Origin: Mercurialis annua
Taxonomy: Eukaryota; Streptophyta; Magnoliopsida; Malpighiales; Euphorbiaceae
DNA length: 64,000 nucleotides
NCBI RefSeq assembly: GCF_937616625.2
Contig: NC_065573.1
Coordinates: 12,787,001-12,851,000, forward strand
Reading direction: 5' to 3'
Position numbers and translations under genes: made by a program. Below, piece by piece: positions 58,781 through 64,000 of the stretch. The notes under the pieces were generated by a model. It made no database searches. It was given only the letters and a program-made list of their open reading frames with translations, and was not told where the DNA came from. The stretch's first letter is position 1; the number at the start of each line of letters is the position of its first letter.

Positions 58781-61700
58781 AATAAATTCGACCTCGAATT
58801 TATATTTAGCCACGTACCTGGAATAAACAGATATGGATATCTCTGTCGCATATCTTCTTCCGTCTTCCATGTGCATTCTTCAACAGAATGATTCATCCAA
58901 AGAACTTTCACCATTGGAATTTCTTTGATCCGAAGTTTTCGCACTTGCGTGTCGATAATCTCAACTTGTTCTTCTTCGTATGACAACTCTTCAATTACTT
59001 CCACCGCCTGAGGTTGAATCACGCGAGAAGGATCAGATATATATTTCCGAAGCATGGAAATATGAAACACAGGATGAACTTGTGACATGTGTGGTGGCAA
59101 ATCCAGCTTGTAAGCAACCCTTCCGATGCGTTACACTATTTGGTATGGACCAATATACCTTGGAGATAACTTTCCTTTCGTACCAAAGCAAACTATACCC
59201 TTCATAGGTGATACCTTGAGGAAAACGTAATTTTCAACTTGAAATTCTATGTCTTTTCTCTTTGGGTCTGCATAACTCTCCTATCAACTGAAAGTAGTGT
59301 TCAAACGTTGTCTAATCAATGGTACCTTTTCTAAGGTAATCTGAATAATCTCCGCTCCCGTCAATTTTCCTTTTCCGACGTCATCCCAACAGATGGGAGA
59401 TCTACACTTGCGCCCATATAAGGCTTCATACGGAGCCATCTCGATGCTTGAATGGTAGCTGTTGTTGTAACCAAACTCGATTAAAGGTAGATATGTATCC
59501 CAACTACCTCCGAAATAAAAAAACTTATAATCAAAGCATATCTTCTAGAGTTTGAATCGTTCGTTCAGACTGGCCGTCCGTCTGAGGATGAAAAGCAGTA
59601 CTGAAGTTTAATCGTGTTCCCAATGCCTCTTGTAAACTCTTCCAAAAACAAGAGGTGAATACCGAACCTCTGTCTGAAACGATTGACACAGGAACTCCAT
59701 GTAAGCTAACGATCTTGTCGATATATACTTGAGCTAATTTTGTTGCAGAATATCTCATCTTGATAGGAATGAAGTGTGCTGACTTTATTAGACGATCCAC
59801 GATCACCCAAATGGAATCAAAACCTTTCTACATTTTTGGCAGCCCGACTACAAAATCCATCGTAATTCGCTCCCATTTCCATTCTGATATAGGTAACGGT
59901 TGAAGAAATATGTATGGTCGTAGATGCTCTAATTTGACTTGTTGACAAGTCAAACATTTTTCCACAGACTTTGCGATATCTTTCTTCATTCCACTCCACC
60001 AGTATGTTCCCCTGATATCATGGTACATCTTTGTTGAACCTGGATGAACACTATAAGTCAATCCGTGGGTCTCCTCCATGATCTTTTGCCTCAAATCTTC
60101 CACGTCTGGTACGCACAATCGATGGCCGTACTTTAACGCTCCGTTAACGATGTTAAATTCTTGGCACTTTCCTTGTCGAACTTCATCGATTAAACGCTTC
60201 ATTTAAGGGTCGTTTGCTTGCAATTCTTTGATGCGATCAATTAATGTCGGTCAAATACTTAACTGAGCAATCAAGTTCCCGAGGTTCGAAATCTCGAACT
60301 TGACTCCCTGGCTAAACAAGGTATGGATTTCTTTAATTAGTGGTTTCCGCCACGTCATCATAATATGCGCGAGACTTCCCGCTGACTTTCTACTCAATGC
60401 ATCCGCCACTACGTTGGCCTTTTCTGTATGGTACTATATCGTACAATCGTAGTCTTCTAACATCTCCAACCACCTCCTCTATCTGAGGTTCAACTCTCGT
60501 TGATCGAAAATGTACTTTAAAGTCTTATGGTTTGTAAATATTTCCCACGTCGCGCCGTACAAATAATATCTCCAGATCTTCAACGCGAAGATCACCGCTG
60601 CTAGTTCTAAATCGTGAGTCGGATAGTTTATTTTGTGTTCTTTAGTTTTCGAGAGGCATAAGCGATCACTCGATCATGCTGCATAAGGACACATCCCAGT
60701 CCAACTCTCGACGCATCGCAGTAGACTGTGAATCCTTCCATTCCTTCTGGTAATGCTAGAACTGGTTCTGTTGTCAAGCACTCCTTCAGTTTAAGAAAAC
60801 TGACTTCACACTGGTCTGTCCAGTTGAATTTAGCGTTCTTCTGGGTTAGCTTCGTCAAAGGTGCAGCAATCATTGAAAAATCTTGTACGAATCGTCTATA
60901 ATATCCTGCTAAATCTAGGAAACTTCAAACTTTAGTAACTGAATCAGGTCGTTTCCATTCCATCACGGCTTTGACCTTCTTCGGGTCAACCTTAATACCA
61001 CTTTGAGATACCACATGACCCAAGAAAGCTACTTCTGTTAGCCAAAATTCACAATTAGAAAATTTGGCATAAAGCTGGTGCTCCCTTAGTGTTTGAAGTA
61101 CTATCCGCAAATGATGTGCGTGCTCTTCTTCAGTACGTGAGCAGATCAAAATATCATCGATGAACACGATCACAAACTGATCCAAGAATGGCTTGAACAC
61201 TCTATTCATCAAGTCCATGAAAGCCGCTGGCGCATTGGTTAATCCGAATGACATAACGAGAAACTCGTAATGACCATATCGAGTTTGAAAGGCAGTTTTC
61301 GAAATATCGTTGTCGCGAATCTTCAGCTGATGATAACCTGACCTTAGGTCAATCTTGGAGAAGTATTTCGCTCCTTGTAGCTGGTCAAACAAGTCGTCAA
61401 TCCTAGGTAGCAGATACTTGTTCTTGATCGTCACCTTGTTGAGTTGTCGATCATCTATACAGAGTCGAAGCGATCCATCTTTCTTCTTGACGAACAACAC
61501 TGGTGCGCCCCAGGGTGACACACTCAGTCTGATAAAGCCACAATCGAGTAACTCTTCCAGTTGATCTTTCAGTTCCTTTAACTCTGCGGGTCCCATACGA
61601 TAAGAAGGTATCGATATCGGCTTCGTACCAGGAGCCAACTCTATACAAAATTCTATCTCGTAATCTGGGGTAATCCAGGTAGTTCCTCTAGAAAGACATC

Positions 61701-63436
61701 TGGATATTCCGATACTACCGATACATTACTTATTTCCACATATTTCTTTTCCATGTCTCGTACTATAGCTAGAAATCCTTGGCATCCTTTCCTTAGCATA
61801 CGACAAGTAAGATCAAATCCACAAGCAAATCTCGTCCTTGAATACTCACATGATAAGATGGATAAACGATACTAACTTCCACACTTTCACCAACTGGGGT
61901 GGCTACTGATAAAGGGTTCTTAAGATATGCTGGTTGCACTACTAACTTACTCGCAAAATTAGGCAAAATAAAAGAATGCGTAGCACCAGGATCGAACAAA
62001 ACGAATGCATCTTGAGAAGCGATAAGAAATGTACCTCGCACAACTACATTGAAAGCCTGAGCCTCCTGAGGGTTTAATGCAAAAACTCTGGCCTGACTTC
62101 CACCAGCCTGTGAAGTCTGACCAGTACCATGACCTCCACCGTTTTTTCCTCCTCGATTTCCCTAACCTCGGCCTCTTTGGCCAGTAAATGTACTTCCCGT
62201 CTGATCATACCCTTACGCCGCCTGGTATGCAGTTCTCTACTGATTATTGGAAGGTTGTGCTACTGTAGTCATTGAGCCTTGGAACATCTGTCTTGGACAA
62301 TCTCTAGCGAAGTGACCCAGTTGGCCAAAATTAAAACACGCTCCAGAGGCGTTGTGGCACACTCCATAGTGCCACTTGTTACAAATCAAACAGATAGAGG
62401 CTTCGCCTCCCATACCGCTCGTAGACCTGGCACCAAACCCTATGTCGGATGCACTAGCTCAAGATCCATGACGAGCTCTCTTGCGTTCTCGTTGATGTTG
62501 TGTCAGTCTTGAATAACTTCCAACATATGACTGTGTTGGAGCACTCTGCACGCTGCGAAACGTATCACTCCTTATAGGCACAACACTAGAAGGATTGAGA
62601 ATCCTCCCAAACCAAATCAAAGAAACTTCCATCTGCCTGGCACTATCAATCAGTTGCACTAAAGGCTTACCTACATCAGACGTCAAACTCATAAACTCGG
62701 GTCCAAAACCCTCTACAAACCTCGAATTCACCCTTACTAGATCTGCAGTCAAATCCAGTGCAAATCTATTAGTTCTTGTGAACTCCCTCACATACGCTTG
62801 TACAGACTTATTACCACTACTCAATGTCAGCCACCTACTACGATAGCTCTTCGGTACTGCGAATGGTAGGAAATACTTCCTATAACCATTCACAAATTCA
62901 TCCCAAGTCATGGTACCATAGTTGGTTGAATGGTATGCTGAAACCAATCCTTTGCAGGTCCTCGCATTGACATTTCCACTAGAACGATTGATTGCCTCTC
63001 GTCCGCTTGCAATCGCCGCGTGTTCCGTTCTACTTCCTCCAGAAAGTCTAAAGCATCTTCTGGCCCGTCAAATTTTATTGGCTTAAGGCGCATGTAGGCC
63101 AAAACGATATCTCGATCAGTATGAGCAATATTACGTTGTTGTTGCAGTTGATCTCGATGCATAGCCTGCACCTCAGCCCGATTGGCTTGCATAGCCGTAA
63201 CCCCTGTAAGAAACTGATTTAAATCAAAGCCTACGATGTTAGGTTGTTGAGCTTGTGCTTGCACCCTTGGTGCCTGAACATGGGCCTCTTGCTCCACCAG
63301 CTGCTTCGGGTGATAAGTTGAGCCCACCATGAACAGAAGACTCATCTTGAGCTTCTAGAAGTACATTTTGTGCTCCCTTGATAACGTTTTATGTTGCGGC
63401 GGCAGCTCGTTCTTCTACTTGTCGTTGGTCAGACAT
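58777..63436 (-). pseudogene. Chromovirus gag-pol polyprotein, broken
   Basis: From ATG 63,436 with a stop after 15 codons. Gag lies at 63,345-62,460 (YRKYFLPFAVP...VREFTRTNRFA). In the zinc knuckle near 62,320 the second Cys is Phe (CFNFGQLGHFARDC). The protease site near 61,975 reads FDPGATHSF, where DSG is usual. RT lies at 61,638-60,925 with FIDDIL near 61,160. RNase H is at 60,873-60,628 (YCDASRVGLG). Integrase has its zinc region at 60,100-59,930 (C-x2-C: CLTCQQ) and the catalytic region 59,806-59,531 (SDRGSVF; then TDGQSERT). The chromodomain is at the end (58,980-58,800: KVLWMNHSVEECTWKTEEDM). Stops and frameshifts lie near 60,900, 59,820 and 59,520. Confidence 0.92.
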
Positions 63437-63690
63437 CCTTACCAAGACAAACATCGTCATATATCCGTATCAACGTATATCGCTGCAAACGCAAAATGCA
63501 TATATCGCGCATCTCATCATATATGAACAAACCGACATATAACAGACTCATATCCTAATGGGAAGGCTGAAAGTTCGAAAATCAAATGAATATTTAACAA
63601 GGACATGACTCAAATCCTATGTGCTGTAGTAGACCCCTAGGTACTCGATCACATAACATCTAACAAGTAGAAACAATGGTATCCTGAACC

Positions 63691-63705
63691 ATGCTCTCAT
63701 ACCAA
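63691..63705 (-). other. Primer-binding site of the chromovirus
   Basis: The minus strand reads TTGGTATGAGAGCAT, one base from the initiator-Met type TGGTATCAGAGC, four bases after the LTR end. Confidence 0.7.
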
Positions 63706-63708
63706 CTT

Positions 63709-64000
63709 TATCACGACCCAAAAATATCGAGCCAAAACCAGCGCTAGGGAATGGGAGTGGTAGCTCCAAAACCCGTAGCAAGCCCAAAACCATAAACAAT
63801 TTTTCGCAAAGCAAACATACATCATGCATGACAAACATAACACGTGTCATGCTATAAACATTTCAGGCCACACATATCCAACTAGCACCAAGAAAACGGT
63901 TACAACACAGAAGAAACATGCGATATACATACTTATGAACATCAAAGTTATATATACAGAAAACCATTTGATACAACAAATCATTATGCACCTACCTACT
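63709..64000 (-). repeat. 3' portion of the chromovirus 5' LTR (continues beyond the window)
   Basis: The minus strand ends ...GGCTCGATATTTTTGGGTCGTGATA at 63,709, preceded by 'ggtttggagctaccactcccattccctagcgctggtt', the same order as in the solo LTR at 36,351-36,420. The palindrome-array part lies outside the window. Confidence 0.8.

Larger units (their letters stand above)
56751..64000 (-). mobile_element. Tekay/Del-type chromovirus (Ty3/gypsy), 5' end beyond the window
   Basis: Reads right to left: 5' LTR (from beyond 64,000 to 63,709), PBS (about 63,705), gag-pol (63,436-58,777), PPT (58,766-58,780), 3' LTR (58,765-56,751, truncated). RT before integrase is the gypsy order, and a C-terminal chromodomain places it with chromoviruses. 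Frames are broken. Confidence 0.9.

Noticed and set aside
58777..63436. Integrated plant pararetrovirus (caulimovirid) origin for the pol-like region
   Set aside because: Clear integrase and chromodomain, LTRs, PBS and PPT show a Ty3/gypsy chromovirus.
1..64000. tRNA genes, plastid or mitochondrial insertions
   Set aside because: I scanned for familiar tRNA boxes and organelle gene words and saw none I could support; the only RNA-derived piece is the 26S/ITS2 fragment.

Overview
This window is nuclear DNA of a flowering plant, most likely a eudicot. It is AT-rich and intron-bearing, with one conserved plant gene surrounded by LTR retrotransposons, Mutator-like, hAT and PIF/Harbinger-type elements. 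No species can be named from the sequence alone. The only gene that looks intact is a large BFA-inhibited ARF-GEF of the BIG1/BIG4 type, on the minus strand at 16,748-31,292. I could resolve 11 coding exons to the base. They join in frame to 1,720 codons and cover DCB, HUS, Sec7 and C-terminal HDS regions. Intron 1 uses a GC-AG splice pair. The largest intron (17,339-21,032) holds a decayed fragment of ITS2 plus the 5' part of 26S rRNA, and a Mutator-type element with a 9-bp target duplication.

Left of the gene (1-16,700): a gypsy-type LTR carrying a nested foldback Mutator element with 292-bp arms; a second terminal-inverted-repeat element (3,926-5,181); remnants of a MULE transposase (SWIM and zinc-knuckle end included) beside remnants of a plant-mobile-domain (PMD) gene (5,487-9,415); AT-rich spacers with nested inverted repeats; and a MITE whose edge touches the 3' end of the BIG gene.

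Right of the gene (31,600-64,000) is a layered transposon nest that starts about 330 bp upstream of the BIG start codon. A DUF4283-type LINE-like reading frame is split by a minus-strand Tat/Ogre-like element (31,934-47,624; 2.4-kb LTRs, tRNA-type PBS, PPT, no coding region left). That element holds a truncated gypsy LTR, which itself holds a solo LTR (TSD GATCC). Its 5' LTR holds an hAT element (42,594-46,784; 8-bp TSD), which holds a Tourist-like MITE (TSD TTA). Next comes a decayed plus-strand Copia Sirevirus-like element with an env-like extra ORF (47,864-56,750). Last is a minus-strand Tekay/Del-type chromovirus (56,751 to beyond 64,000). All transposon genes are broken by stops or frameshifts.

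The most unusual signal is shared by unrelated elements: arrays of short GC-rich palindromes repeated about every 20-24 bp, where each element family has its own arm sequence. Examples are CCTCACG-T-CGTGAGG, GGGCACG-T-CGTGCCC, GTGCACG-TT-CGTGCAC, ATCACG-GG-CGTGAT, GGCGCC-type arrays, and a run of hairpins with changing stems at 34,768-34,885. Four families share a CACG/CGTG dyad. In two gypsy LTRs the array lies downstream of the TATA box, hence in the transcribed leader. In the Sirevirus-like element it lies upstream of the LTR TATA box and again upstream of a second TATA box ahead of the env-like ORF.
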